64,000 nucleotides of DNA from Pyropia yezoensis. Its lineage: Eukaryota > Rhodophyta > Bangiophyceae > Bangiales > Bangiaceae. A program made the translations under genes and the position numbers. This document shows positions 41,159 to 53,435 of this stretch, in pieces. Location of the stretch: positions 13,755,777 to 13,819,776 of the forward strand of contig CM020619.1 of the NCBI GenBank assembly GCA_009829735.1, given 5' to 3'. Position 1 is the first letter of the stretch, and every line of letters begins with the position of its first letter. The notes beneath the pieces were generated by a model, which saw only the letters and a list, made by a program, of their open reading frames with translations, was not told the origin of the DNA and ran no database searches.

Positions 41159-42898
41159 TCGACGCCCGCCAATGGCGGCGGTGGGGCCAATGGCGGGCCC
41201 TGCGGCCGCCACCCCTCCCCCCCCCCGCCCGCTCCGGCGGCAGCCCGACGGCCGCCCGGCGGGGGCGCCCCCGCCGCCCCCGCCCCCGTCGCCCCCGTCA
41301 CCGCCGCCGCCGCCGCCGCCGCCGTCGCCCGCCGGGCACCCCGGCCGGCGGCGGCAGCGGCCGTCGCCACCAGCCGCTGCGCAATGGGGGAGGTGGCCGA
41401 CCGGCGGCCGGCGGTGGCGGCGGCGGCCGGCCGGCCCGCCCCCGCCGCCGCCGCCGCCCCCGCCGCGGCGCCCGCCGCCGACGGCGCTGCCGCCGTCGGC
41501 GCGGCGGCGTTGGACGCCCATGGCGTAGGGGGGGGGGTGCGGGGCGCCCCGCGGGCGCCCCGCGCCGGTCCCCCCCCCCCCCCCCGCCGCCGCCGCAGCC
41601 GCCGCCGCGACCGCCGCCGCAGCCACCGCCGCTTTCGGTACCACCACCACCACCGGCGCCCGAGGGGACACCCGGTGCACAGACGGCGGCGGCAGTCCCC
41701 CCACCAGCGGGCGCCACCCCCCCCCGCGCCGGCACCCCGTGGGCGTCGACGGCGCGGCGGCGCCCCCCCTCGTAGCCCCGGCCGTCCCCCCACAGCGCCG
41801 CCGCCGACAGGGCGGCGGCCGGCGGGGAGCCGCACGGACCCCCGCCGCCGCGGCCACCCCCCCCGCCGACACCCCCACCGCCCCAGCAGCGCGGCACGCC
41901 CGGTGCCACCGCCCCCCCCGTCGCCGCCTCCCCCACCGCCGCCGCTGCGGGCGTTGGCGACCCGCCGCCAACGGGCGGCGGCCGACCCGGTGAGGCGGCC
42001 GCCGCCGCCGCCGCCACCGCCGCCGCCGCGGCCGCCGCCGCGAATGCGGCCGCCTCTGCCAGCGCGGGGGGCGCGGCGGTAGGCCCCGCCACCGCCGCCG
42101 TCGCCGCCGCTGCGGCGGCCGCTGCCGCCACCGCCAGCGTCGTTGCCGACGGGTGGGCGCACGTGCAGCGGCCGCCCGCCGGCGCGGGCGAGGCCGCCCC
42201 CGCGGGGCGGTGGGCACCGCCCGTGCCAGCAGCAGCAGCAGCAGCCGCAGCAGCAGCCGCAGCGGCGGCGGCGGCGGCGGCGAGGTAGCCCGGCCCGCGG
42301 CGGTCGACCCCCCCCCCTAACCCCCCCCACCCCCCCGCCGCCCACTCGGCGCGGTAGCCCGCGTAGCTCATCGGGCCGTACTCCCCTCGCGGGGCGGGCG
42401 GCGGCGGCGGCGGCGGGGTCACCCGTCCGTCTGCCGCCGCCGCCGCCGCCGCCGTCGCCGCCGCGGCGGCGGCCGATGCGGCCGCCGCCACCCGCGGGGC
42501 GCCCCACCCGCCCGCGGCGGCGCCGCCAACCAGCTTGGCATACGCCGGCGCGGGGAGGTACAGCGGCAGCCCCGCCGAGTCCCCGTCACCGCTGATGCCG
42601 ATATTGTTGGCAGCCGCGGCGGGGGTGGGGGCGGCGCCGGCGCCGGCGCCGGTGCCGACGCCGCCAACACCGCCGCCGTCCCACCGGCAGACGCGCAGCG
42701 GCTGGGCGGCCGCACCGTCGGCGGCGGTGGCGGTGGTGGGAATGGCGGCAACGCGGATGGATGGCGGCGGCGGGGACGTTGGTGACGATGGTGGCGGCGG
42801 CGGTGACGGCGGCGCCGCCCCCGCCGCCGCTGCCGCGGCCGCGGCCAGTGGCCGCTGCCGGTAGAGGGTGGTGCGCTGAAACGCCTGGCCGCCGTGCC
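40891..42898 (-). CDS. Unresolved Ala/Gly/Pro-rich gene, 3' part
   Basis: Two stretches read on the minus strand look like real protein among homopolymeric sequence. The first, near 42343-42898, contains FQRTTLYRQRPL, NNIGISGDGDSAGLPLYLP and EYGPMSYAGYRAEW. The second is a C-terminal piece at 40891-40968, containing RLRVERVYDIDAAGRLRACG and ending at a stop. They lie in different frames and are separated by CCG-repeat sequence, so introns or frame errors must lie between them. The 5' end is unknown and may be well upstream. I do not recognise the family. The alternative is chance coding-like sequence in GC-rich DNA. Boundaries are approximate. Confidence 0.35.
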
Positions 42899-43450
42899 GC
42901 CACGGCGGCGGCGGCGGCGGCGGCGGCTGTCCCGTCCCCCCCCCCCCCCCTCCCGGCCAGGCGGGTCCCCCGCGGCGGCACCAAGGCCCGCCCCCACCCC
43001 CGGGCCGGGGTAGGGCGGCGGCGGCGGCCACGGCGACACGGGCGGCGGCGGCACGTCGACGGGCGCCGCCGCCGCCGCCGCCGCCGCCGCGCTGACGGGG
43101 GAGGTGGGGGGGGTGCCGCCGCCGGGCGACCGCGGCGGCCGGCGGCGGGTGCTCCCGCCGCCGCTGACGCCGCCACCGCCGCCGCCGTCGCCGCCGCCGG
43201 CCCTGCCTCCCTCTCCCGCTGGCGGCACGCCAACCGCGCGGGCCGCCGTGGGGGAGGGCGGCGCCGATGCGGTCGCCCAAGGCGGAGACGCCCCGCCGCC
43301 GCCCCCACCGCTGGCAGAGGCCCCGCCCACGCCGCCGCCGCCGCCCGCCGCCGCCGCGGCAACGGGCAGGGACCGGGGGCGCTCCGCCGCCGCCGCCGCC
43401 GCCGACGCCTTCGGCACCGCCTCTGGCACCGCCGCCGCCGCCGCCGCTGC

Positions 43451-43636
43451 CGCCGCGTCGGCGGCAAGCCGCAGGGCCCCCCCCCCCGCCGGGAGCACCG
43501 GCGGCGCCCCCCCCCCCCCAGTGCCCGCCGTCGCCGCCGCCGCCGCCGCTGCCGCCGCGTCGGCGGCAAGCCGCAGGGCCCCCCCCCCCGCCGGGAGCAC
43601 CGGCGGCGCCCCCCCCCCCCAGTGCCCGCCGTCGGC
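43451..43636. repeat. 100-bp tandem duplication
   Basis: A 100-base unit beginning CGCCGCGTCGGCGGCAAGCC is repeated directly at 43451 and 43551, nearly identical through two C runs. It lies in the low-complexity tract upstream of the minus-strand gene. Confidence 0.85.
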
Positions 43637-44441
43637 GCCCCCGCGGTGGGCGGGGCGGGCGGCCCGTCGGCGGCAGCCGCCGCTGCCGCGGCGTCGGCGT
43701 CGGCGTCGGCGCGGGGGAGGGCGAGCAGCGCGCGGATGGCGAGGAGCTCGGTGAGGGCCTCGCGGACGGCCGCCTCCACAACTTCCCCGGGGCTGACGAC
43801 GGCGGTGGCGACGGCGGCGGGGGTGGGGGCGGTGGCGGCGGGGGTGGGGGAGGTAGCGCCGGCAGCGGCGGCGGCGGCGGCGGCGGTGGTGGCAGAGGCG
43901 CCCGTGGATGACGGGGGGTGTGCGGGCGCTGCTGGCGGGGCGGTCGTCGCCGCGGGGGGGGTGGCAGCGGCGGCCGGTGCAGCCACCCTCCAACCGGGAG
44001 CTGCCCCTGACGCGCCGCTGCTGCTACGGGTGGCTGTGGGGGTGGGGGCGGTTGTGGCGCCGGTGGTGGCGGCGGTGGGGGTGGCAATGGAGGGTGGGGT
44101 GGCGCCTGCCCTTGATGGTGGGGTGGGGGCTGGGGCGGTGCGTGGGCATGGGCCGGGTGCGGCGGCCGCCGGCGGGGGGTGGCCGGCGGCGGCGCCGCGG
44201 GGGGGGCGGCGGGGGTGAGCGCCGCGCCGCACGCCGCGGCGTCGGCCGCCTCGCGGAGGGTGCCGGTGGTGGTGGGGACGGCGGGGGGGGGGGGGGCGCG
44301 GCGGCCACCGCCGCGGCGGTGGCGGCGGCGGCTGCCACCGACGGCGGTGACGGCGGCGGCGTCGGTGGCGGCGGCGGCGGTGGCGGCGGCGGCACCGCCG
44401 CGCCCCTCCCCACCGACTCGGCCCCCGTCAACGGCGGGGGA

Positions 44442-44479
<38 letters not shown>

Positions 44480-45227
44480 CGCGGCGGTGGCGGTGGTGGT
44501 GGTGGTGACGGCGGGCGGCGGGTCGGCGGCGGGTGCGGGGGTAGCAGCCGCCCCCCCCCCCCGCCCCCACGGTCGCCCGCGGCGGGGCCCCCCTCCCCGG
44601 CGGCCGCCGCGGCGGCGGCGGCGCGGCCCAGCGCCGCCCGCGCGCGCGCCAGCCCCGCCCGCACCCCGTCCGTGACGCCCGCCCGCCCGGCGGCGGGGGC
44701 GGCGGCGGCACCGGCGGCGGGTGCGGCGGTCGGCGGCGGCGGCACCGCCGCCGCCAGTGCCGGCGGCTGGGTCACGGGGACTGGCGGTGGTGGGGGCGGC
44801 GGCGGTGGTAGCAGCAGCGACGGCGGCGGTGGCGGCGGCGGTGGCGACGGCGGCGGCGGTGCCGCCGCGGTGGCAGCGTCGTCAAGGACGCTGCCGCCGC
44901 CGCCGCCGCCGCCGCCGCCGTCGCCGTTGTCATTGTCGTCGACGGCCGCGGGGGGGGTGGTGCCGCCGCCGTCACCGGCGGGTGGGTCAAGGCGGTTGGG
45001 GGAGGGGGGGGGGCGCCTGCCTGACGCCATTGCCCCGAGGGCAGAGCCCATCGTCGCCGCCGCCGCCGCGGCGGCGGCGGCGGGGGCGGTCCCCCCCCCC
45101 CCCGCGGGGCGGCGGCCGGCCGCCCGGGGGCGGGTGCGGCAAGGCGACCGGGGGTGGGGGGGGAAAGACGAGAAGCGGGCACGGATGAGGGGAGGGGGGG
45201 GGGGGGGGGGGGGGGGCGGGAGGGGGC

Positions 45228-45440
45228 GGTGGCGGTCGTTGAGGTGGTGGCGGTCGTTGAGGTGGTGGCGGTCATTGGTGGCGGTGGCGGTGGTGGCGGT
45301 GGCGGTGGCGGTGGCGGCGGTGGCGGTGGCGGTGGTGGCGGTGGCGATGGCGATGGCGGTGGCGGTGGCGGTGGCGGTGGCGGTGGCGGTGGCGGTGGCG
45401 ATGGCAGCGGTGGTGGCGGTGGCGGTGGCGGTGGCGGGGA
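45228..45440. repeat. GGTGGC hexamer microsatellite
   Basis: About 200 bases of GGTGGC-type repeats, preceded by three copies of a GTTGAGGTGGTGGCG unit. It would encode poly-Gly or poly-Val/Ala, and there is no sign that it is translated. Confidence 0.9.
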
Positions 45441-47606
45441 GCGCGTCTGCCGAGATGCGGCCTACCACGCGCGGCGCCGGTCGGCGGCGTGTGCTGGGGG
45501 GGCGGGGGGGGCGGGGGGGGGGGTCGGCTCGAGCGTCGCGTCGCCGCGCGCCAGCGGGGGACTCGCTGCGTGGCGCGGCGGGTCCGGGCGACGCGGGGCG
45601 GCGCGGGGGGGGCAGACGGGAGGGAGGGCCCCAGGGGGGGCGGGAGGGAGGGAGGGTCTGGCCAGCGACGGAGGGGGAGAGACCACAAGCGGGGGGGGGG
45701 GGGGGGGGGAAGGGCGACAGGGGTGGGGGGAGGGGGGGGGGGTGGTGCGGTGGCGGTTGCGGTGGGGCGGGTGTGCCCCCCGCCGCGGCGCGCTGCTGCG
45801 GGGGGACCGCCGGGCCCGCGCGCCGGTCGGCCGGCCGCCGGCACGTGGGCCCCCACCCCGCCGCCGCCACCAGACCGCCCCCCCCCCCCTTCCAAGGCCC
45901 TCGTGGGGGGAGAGGCGGGTGGCGGGTCCGGACTGGTGGCAGCCGCCGCGCACCCCCCCCCCGGCGCGAAGAAGCGGGGCGACAGCGGATCCACGCCATC
46001 GAGAGGGGGGGGGGGGGCCGCCCGCCACACCACCAGCCGTCAACGGGCGGCGCTGGGGGCCTTGGCCCCCACACGCAGCCGCCTTCCTCCCCCTCCCCCC
46101 CCCCAGCTGGCCCTCCTCTGGGGGGGGGCCCCCCCCAGGACTCAAAAGGACGGCGCTTGTGGAGGTGGCGGATGTGGTGGTGGTCGTGGTTTGGGGGGGG
46201 GGGGGGGGGGGGCTGGCTGGCAGCTCGATTCCCCTCTTCCCCCCCGGGCACCCCCCCCCCCCCCGCTCCCAACGCTCTCCCCGTTGACGGCTGCTTGTCA
46301 GGTGGGATGGCGCGTGTGGGGACACATCCTTTGGAGTGGAAGCCGTCCGACCCCCCCTCCCAGACGCGGTGACCGTGACGGCTGACGGTCCCGGTGGGGG
46401 GTGTGGCGGCGGTGCCGGTGGCGGTGGCTAGATCTGCTGGCCAACCCCCCCCGGGGCCCCGCGCACGTGTGTCAGCCAGATCGCCAACGAAACCAAAGGC
46501 AGGGGGGGGGGGTGGGCGGAAGGGGCGGCGGCGTCCGCCACGGGCGCGCGCCGCCGCCAGGGCCTAGCTGCCTATGTATGTACTGTACATGTTTTCATAC
46601 ATACTAGCCCGGCCTGCCTGGCGAGCGTGAGGCTGCCCAGGGGGTGGGTGGGGGCGGCGCGGGAGCACCCGCCAGAGGGGTGGGGGGTGTGGGGGGGGGG
46701 GGGGGGGGGGGGCCCCCCACTGGTCTGGGGGGGGGTGGCGGGACAGGGGTCTCGGGGGCGTGGCCCCGTGGGGTGGACACCCCGGTCGCGCGGTCGGGGC
46801 ACAATCATTGTGGTCGCGGTCATGATGACCGCGACCAAAACCGCCGCGGCGGGTCGGGCGCGCCGTCCCCTCCCCCCACTCCGCGGCACGCCCCCTGTGG
46901 CTCCCCCGCCCTGGTCGTCTGCCCTTGGTCTTGCGGTGCCCCACGTGAGGGGGGTGGGGGGTGGGTGGGGCGTGGGGGTGTGCACCGGTGGGGGTGGGGG
47001 TGGGGGATTGGGGGGGGGCTGCCCCCTGGCCGTCTGGTCACCTCGGGTGTGTGCCCCGGTCCCGCGGGCGTGCACCGCCCGTCTCGTGGGTGGGGCCAAC
47101 GAGGCGGGGGGCGGAAAGGGGACGTGGCGGGACGGTGGTGGGCGGGGGGGAGGGGGTGGGGGGGGGAGGGGGGGGGGAGGGGGGGAGGGGTGGCGAGCTC
47201 GTCGGGGCCTAGGATGGCCCAAGGATGACGGTGACCGCCGCTGCCCGCCACTGTGGTGGCGGGGTCTCTCTTCCTGCAAGAAAGAGGCCGGGGGGGGGGG
47301 GGGGGGTTGGGGATCCGCGGAAGCGGGCGGGGAGGGCGGTCACCGCCGCCCCCGCCGGGGGGAGGGGAGAGAAGACGGGGACGAGGCGGCTGGCAGGTGT
47401 TTGGGGGGGGCGGTGGGGGGGGCTCTTCTGGGAGGGAGGGGGCTCCCGCCGCGGCTGGACCGCCGTGGCGGCCGTCGAGCGCGCACGAGCACCTCGTGCG
47501 CGCCTCCCCTCCCCCCCCCCCCAACCCCCCCCCCCCCCGTGCCGGCCGCGCCCGCCCGCCCCGGGGTGACCCCGGGGGGGCCGGGGGGGGGGGGGGGGCG
47601 GCCCCC

Positions 47607-47641
<35 letters not shown>

Positions 47642-49925
47642 GTCGCATCACACGCCGGGCGCCACCCAGCCCTCTTCTCGGCCGCCCGCCAGCGGGCAGC
47701 GGGCGCGTCGCCGTGGGGGGGCGTGGCGGGGACGTGGCCACACGGCGGGGCGGAGACAAAGGAGGGCGGGCAGGGCACCGCGACGGCGCGCGTCGACGCC
47801 GGGGGATGGCGCACCGTATCCATATCCCCCTACCGCCGACCCCTACAGGCCCAGAGGGAGGAGGAAGGGGCAGCTGCGCAACGGGTGGCGTGCCGGGGGG
47901 GGGGGGGGGACGGACGGTTGACGCAGAGGGGGGGGGCGGGGGGCGGGGGTGGAGCGCCTTGGGATCGGATCGGAATCAAGGGGGGGTGGGGGGCGGGAGT
48001 CTTCTATCTATCCCCCGACCGGGTCCAGTGGATGGGGGGGGGGAGCGGCGCCAGCGGCGGCGCAGCTGGCGAGGACCACGTGTCCTGCAAGGTCAAGGAG
48101 CGTCCGTACGAGCCCTGGGTCGACCGACGGCCGGGGGTGGGGCGGGTGTGGATCAGGGCGGCGGCGCCCTGCCGCTAGGGGAGTGAGAGGGACCCCAACA
48201 GCGGCGCGCTTGGGTCAAACGACAGCGCGCCCGACGGGTGTTCCTCAACGTCTAGAGGCGACACCACCTGGCCCACCGTCGCGTCACTCCCCACGCCCAC
48301 TCACCCACCCCAACCCCACCCGTCCTGCCGGCAGCACCCGCAGGTGAGAGGGGGGGGGGGGCGCCCTGGCATGCCCGGGCGCCCCCCCGCCCCTCACCGG
48401 CGGGGGACAGGACCCACGGCGGCGGGGGGCGCGTCGGCACAGCTTGGGCCTGGGCCGCCCTCTCGGCCGGGCGTCCTCCCCGACTTGCGGCCCACAAGAG
48501 CGTCCGCCGGCTTGCGCCACCGTCGCCCGTGGTGGGCTCGGCAGCGGCTGCTGCAGGAGTAGACGCAAGCGAGGGAGCCCAAGACAAGCTGGCCCACGTG
48601 CACGAGTCGAGCGTCGTCTACCTCCACCCGGCCGCGACCCGCCGCCTACTTCCCTCTGCGCCCTCCCCCGGTAGGCCTGCCGCCCGCCAGGCAGTGCCGT
48701 CGCGCTCCCCCCCCCCGCCAACCGCGGTGCACGCTACGCAGCGGGTGCAACCCGCTCGCGGGCCTGCAGAGAGACACTCGCCGACGCACTGACTCCCCCC
48801 GAGACCCCCCCACGACCCCCACCACACAGGCGTCGACTCTGCCCGCCGCCGGGGCACCAGTATGAACAGTTCCTGTCCCACATTGCCGCCCGTACCTGTA
48901 AAATAGGAAGGCACGGACCGAGGTGGACCGGCCGGTCGCGTTCACGCAGAGGCAGAGGGAAGTGGTTGAAGGCGGCCTACAGGCACCGAGGTAGCTGCCA
49001 CAGTGCATCCCCCTCCCCACTGAAACATGCGTATCCGCGATTGTCCAGACGCCACACCTCTCGCCACCCCGCGTTGCCTTGGTCCTTGCGCTGGCGCGGG
49101 ACACGCGCTACATATGGCACGGCGCTGTGCCCACTAAACCGTTGTCGCGAGCAAGGCCGGATTCTCTTGCTTTTCTTGTAAAATCGCTTGCGCGGCCATG
49201 TGCGCACCTCCGTTTCAAGTGCCCCACGTTGCTCGCCAGCGCTGATTTCGTGCAAAAACTTGCTCAGAGCAAAAGAAAAGCAAAGACTTGCAGTATATCT
49301 CCCTCCCAGCGTCGAATTTATTCGCGGCCGTCGTCCAATGAGCGGCTCGCAATGAAGCCGTTCACCCCCTTTTTCTGCACGTAATGGCAACAGAAGTGTC
49401 CCGGTTGACAGAAAGTACGGGTCAAGGTTCGTCAAGCCGTGGCGACGAGAGACGCCGGTGGCCCCTCATCAGAGGTCTGATCCCTTCCTCCTAGCCCCCG
49501 CCCAATCACAACGCGCTCAGCCAGCCTCCCGCCCCTCTCTCCCCGAGCGTGCTGGCGACTGGACTCCACCAAATGCTCGTCGACGCCTCGATTCTTTTTT
49601 GCGAATTACAATATCTCGCAGGGAGCAGCAAGTGCCGGTGCAGGCCACGTCCTACAAAAGTCGTGATCAAGCTTGATCAAACTGCGCAAGAGCTTGTAGC
49701 GACATTTCTGCACGCTTTTACGAGCGCTTGCACGTAGAGGAAAAGGACGACTGCGACAATTCCCGACGAGATGGATGTGAAGCGTCAGCCACGACCTATC
49801 TTCTTGAATAAAAGCGCATGCCCGCAGCGATCCCCTGCCCGTGCGTGCAAGCGCTAGCGTGATTTTAGACCCAAAATGTGGGCCAGCGGTAGCTGTGGGA
49901 GGGTGCGCAAGGCGACACGCAAGTA

Positions 49926-50044
49926 TAGTGCGTCCCGTAAAAAGTGGACGTGCTCGTGTGGTGATCATGTCAAATATCGGCCACTGGACCAATCAAACCC
50001 ACACTGCACGACCTGTGCACGTCCACTTGTTACGGGACGCACAA
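49926..50044 (-). mobile_element. MITE copy 2, 119 bp, inverted
   Basis: Same family as 36249 and 56257 but in the opposite orientation. TA flanks it at 49924-49925 and 50045-50046. The terminal repeats differ at one or two positions (TTGTTACGGG in place of TTTTTACGGG). Confidence 0.9.
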
Positions 50045-51455
50045 TATATTACAACGCTGAAGTGGGAAATCCGCGACAACGACGGTTTAGAAGGCACAGC
50101 GCGGGGCCGCAGTTGGAAGGAGGGCGCCCCGAGGTGAGCGACTGGCACTTTACCGCCATATTTACTGACAGATGTCTAATGTCAATTTGGAAAGTATACG
50201 GCGATGTAGCTGAGTGCAAACAAGTTGTGGCACTTGGTGCATGTGTGCTGATCGCCATAGCCATTGCGTTGGCGGACAAGCGTCGCTGCGCACAAGTCCT
50301 CTTCCACCGCCTGATGTGGTGGTGGTGGAGGTGGTGGGGTCGACCGTTTCGTCTCTGTGTTGCACCACGCGTCTTGCTCCGCGGGCGCTCGGGAACCACT
50401 GTGCAGGGCGGTGCGCGTGCTCAAGATCGTCTCCGGCCAGACAAATGATGGCTTGGCGGGAACCAGCCCACCTCTGCCACAGCCGCTGTGCCCCCCGATC
50501 CATCATGTATACACCCTGCACTGACGGCGTCCCACGGCGTCCTCTGGTGGCGACTCCGCACCTGCTCCCTCCTTTCTTTGGCCACCCCCCACCAGCGAGG
50601 GGATTTGCGGCAGCAGCGCTCCCCGGTGGCGCGGCTCAACCCCTGTGGGCACTGCTGCCACGCGTCCACCCTCCCTGTGGATGACCGGATTGCCAAGCCA
50701 CTGGCTGCAGTGCCTCGACCGCGCGCAATGCGGCAGTGCGAGCCCTGGTTCGCCGGAGTGGTGGGCGTGTGTATGATGTGGGGGGAGTGGAAGATAGGGG
50801 GGGGTCGTGATGGGGCGTGCGTGTGTGTGTGCCCCCTGTCGGGGCAGCGGTTGCCCTTCCCGCCACGCCCCACTGAGCTTGTCGTGCGCCGTGTGACCAC
50901 GTTGGTCCAACCCCTCCCCATAGGCTCATGGGGGGGGGGTTGATGCGGAGTGCGCCCGCTGGGTCGGCGTGGCGCAGCAGCGTGGGTGTGGGCCCTGTCG
51001 TGGGCTCGGGCGTGAGGGGCGGGGGGCAGGGGGGGGGGGGTACAAGAAGAGATGCTCAGTCGTGGGCAGCTGGAGTGTGAGTCCCAGTCGTCAAGCAGGT
51101 GAGCGACCCGGCCTGCTCCCACTGACGTTGGCCGACGCCTCACCTGGGTGGCCCGCCCGGCGACGGAGGGGGTTGACGGCAGCCGAGCCTCGTCGCCTTT
51201 TCTCTGTCCCGGTCGCTCCCCCCGTCCCTTTGCCCTCCGCTCACCACTGTCATCGTCTAGCGCCCAGCGCACCCCCTCCCCCTGTTGAGTGGCCGAGCCC
51301 GCGCCGGTTCCCACGGTGCTCCACACACACCGCCCCACCTCCTCGGCTTCCTTCTGGCCGTTGTCACTGTTGTGAGGAGCCCACCAGGCGCCGGCCTGCC
51401 CCGTCGGGTGCCGTGTGCGGGTCTTCCTCCGTTGACTGAGCTGCCCCCGACCACC
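50045..51455. other. Region without a supported gene
   Basis: No recognisable coding sequence on either strand. The last part is the 5' flank of the MIT-domain gene. No TATA box is seen there. Confidence 0.45.
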
Positions 51456-52019
51456 ATGTCCCAGTTGCCGCCACTCCCATCGTACGCAAGCCTCATGTCG
51501 GCTAAGCCACCCGCCGCCCCCGCGGCGACAGTCAAGAGCGACAGCACGGCGTACATCCATCATGGGCTGACGATCGCCAAGCACGCGCTACGGGCGGACC
51601 GGGACACGTGCGAGGCAAAGTCCCTCCAAGCCGGCCGCGCGGCGTACCGCGGGTACGTCTCTGCCGTCGACTACCTGATGCAGGCGCGGTCGGTCGAGGA
51701 GGACGCGGCGCTTAAGCTCAACCTCAAGGTGCACGCCAAGGCGTACCTCAAGCGCGCCGCGGTTATCAAGGAGTGGCTGGACGAGGCTCGCAAGGCGTGC
51801 AATTGCGGCGGCACCGTCGACCATTGCAGCTGCGCGCCGGTGTGTGCGCCTGCCCCGTCGTGCGCGGCGCCGTGCGTGGCGTGCTGCCTGCCCATCTGCT
51901 GCTGCGTGCCGACAAAGTGCCCGACGCCCAAGGCGCCGACACCGAAGCCTCCGACGCCCAAGCCGCCGACACCCAAGCCCAAGACGCCTACCCCGCCGCC
52001 CAAGCCCAAGACGCCCACC

Positions 52020-52050
<31 letters not shown>

Positions 52051-52319
52051 CCGCACCGTCGCACGCGACCACGTGTGTGCCGGTGTGCGTGCCGTGTACT
52101 CCGGTGTGCGTGCCCCAGTGTCCACCGTGCCCACCCGTGTGCGAGCCCGTGTGCGAGCCCGTTTGCGAGCCCGTTTGCGTTCCGGCCGGCTGTGCGCCAG
52201 GGAACGGGGACTACGCGTACAACCAAGTCCTGCACAAGAAGCAAACGGATGGCAAGGCCTTTGCGGAAGAATACAACTACGTGAACGTGTATCAAGGTGG
52301 AGGGGCGCGGATGTGCTGA
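51456..52319 (+). CDS. MIT-domain protein with Pro-rich and Cys-rich tail
   Basis: 287 aa, single exon. The ATG at 51456 has a good CCACCATG context. Residues 35-112 form a helical MIT-like domain, with the pattern of Ala/Leu positions and the end AYLKRAAVIKEWLDEA typical of microtubule-interacting-and-trafficking domains, which bind ESCRT-III tails in membrane remodelling. After it come a Cys-rich segment (CNCGG to about residue 160), a run of PTPKPP repeats, a run of prolines and a repeat of PVCE units. About 40 non-repetitive residues end the protein. The combination is unusual. The Pro/Cys repeats could be a structural or crosslinked part, but this is inference. A chance MIT-like helical pair cannot be excluded. 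Confidence 0.7.
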
Positions 52320-53435
52320 AGGATGCAGATATCCTGACCGCGGTTGTATTGGGGTTGTTGGTGATCTGGGTGGTGCTCGGGCTTGGAGGCGTCTGAGGCG
52401 CGCGAGATGGTGGCTGCTGCGCGTGACACCGTGCACACTTTGTTCTGGTCGGTAGCAGTGTTGCACCCGTTTGTGTCGCCGTGTTTCTCTCATTGCTCTG
52501 CTTGTGCCATCGTTTCGAGTTGTTGGTTGTATTGGCGTTGTTTCTCCGCCTGTGTTGATTGTCGCGGAGGCGCGCCCCTGGGAGTGCTTGTAGGTGTGAA
52601 TCCGTCTTTTTTCTCGTCGAGCTGCTCTGCTTTATGACTCGCTGAAGGTGAGCAGGCGGTGTATGCTGCTGCTGACCCTGTTCGCACTTTGCCGCTCAGC
52701 TCTCAATCATGCTCACGTATAGACATTGGGCGGCGCATACACCTGCAGCCAGACCACCGTCCATGCTGCACTGCTCCCCCTGATCCGGACACCCTCCAAC
52801 AGCCGCCCCCCATGATCCCGACACCCTCCAACTGCTGCTCGGTGCGTGCATCATCGTACATGAGCGGTCAACCGGACGTCGCAACCACGCCTGCGTCCAG
52901 CGGTGACGAGCGCGAGAGCGGTGATGTCAAACCGCGTCAGAATGTGACATGCAGAGTGAGTGAAGGATCGTATGTGCAGCGAAAGTAGACTGGAGTGCGT
53001 GCTAGTTCCACCTGGTCAGCCACTCTGTTGGTGCGTGCTGTTTGACAGATTGCGTGTGAGCCAAACGAAGTGTAACTCATCACCAACCTGGTATCGCCTG
53101 GACTCCGCGCGGATGAACGCATACTCGTCTAGGTAGCAGATGGCATCCGGGGTGCATAACTATTAATGTTGAGAAGCCGCAAATGAACGAGGGGCCCGAC
53201 GCGACGGACAGCGCCGGTAGCAGAGCCACAAGCCACAAGACAAGAACAGCGAAAGGCACTGGTGCGCGAACTGCTCAGCGGGCTCGAGGTTCAAAATAAC
53301 ACCCTAACCCAGTTGACGACATACAGGGACGCAGAACGCGCGCAAAATGAAAGCCTACAGCAACAGCCCACCAGCTCTGTATACAAAAAAATGGCCAGCA
53401 GGTATTGCACTGAGTGCACCATCGTATTGGTCCCC
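52320..53435. other. Region without a supported gene
   Basis: This is the space between the MIT gene and the 3' end of the aminotransferase gene. No coding sequence, RNA gene or repeat is recognised. Confidence 0.5.

Larger units (their letters stand above)
42899..49923. other. Extreme GC low-complexity tract
   Basis: This tract is dominated by CCG/GGC microsatellites, G runs (up to about 40 at 47600-47640) and C runs. Very long frames exist on all strands and read as poly-Ala, Gly, Arg or Pro, so frame length is no evidence here. The 5' part of the gene ending at 40891 may lie in 42.9-46.3 kb. From about 48.7 to 49.9 kb composition is more normal, with a TGATCAAGCTTGATCA palindrome near 49662, but no gene is recognisable. 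Confidence 0.5.

Noticed and set aside
43104..46385. Many 200-600 codon frames of poly-Ala, Gly, Arg or Pro
   Set aside because: CCG/GGC repeats are open in all frames; length is not evidence of coding.
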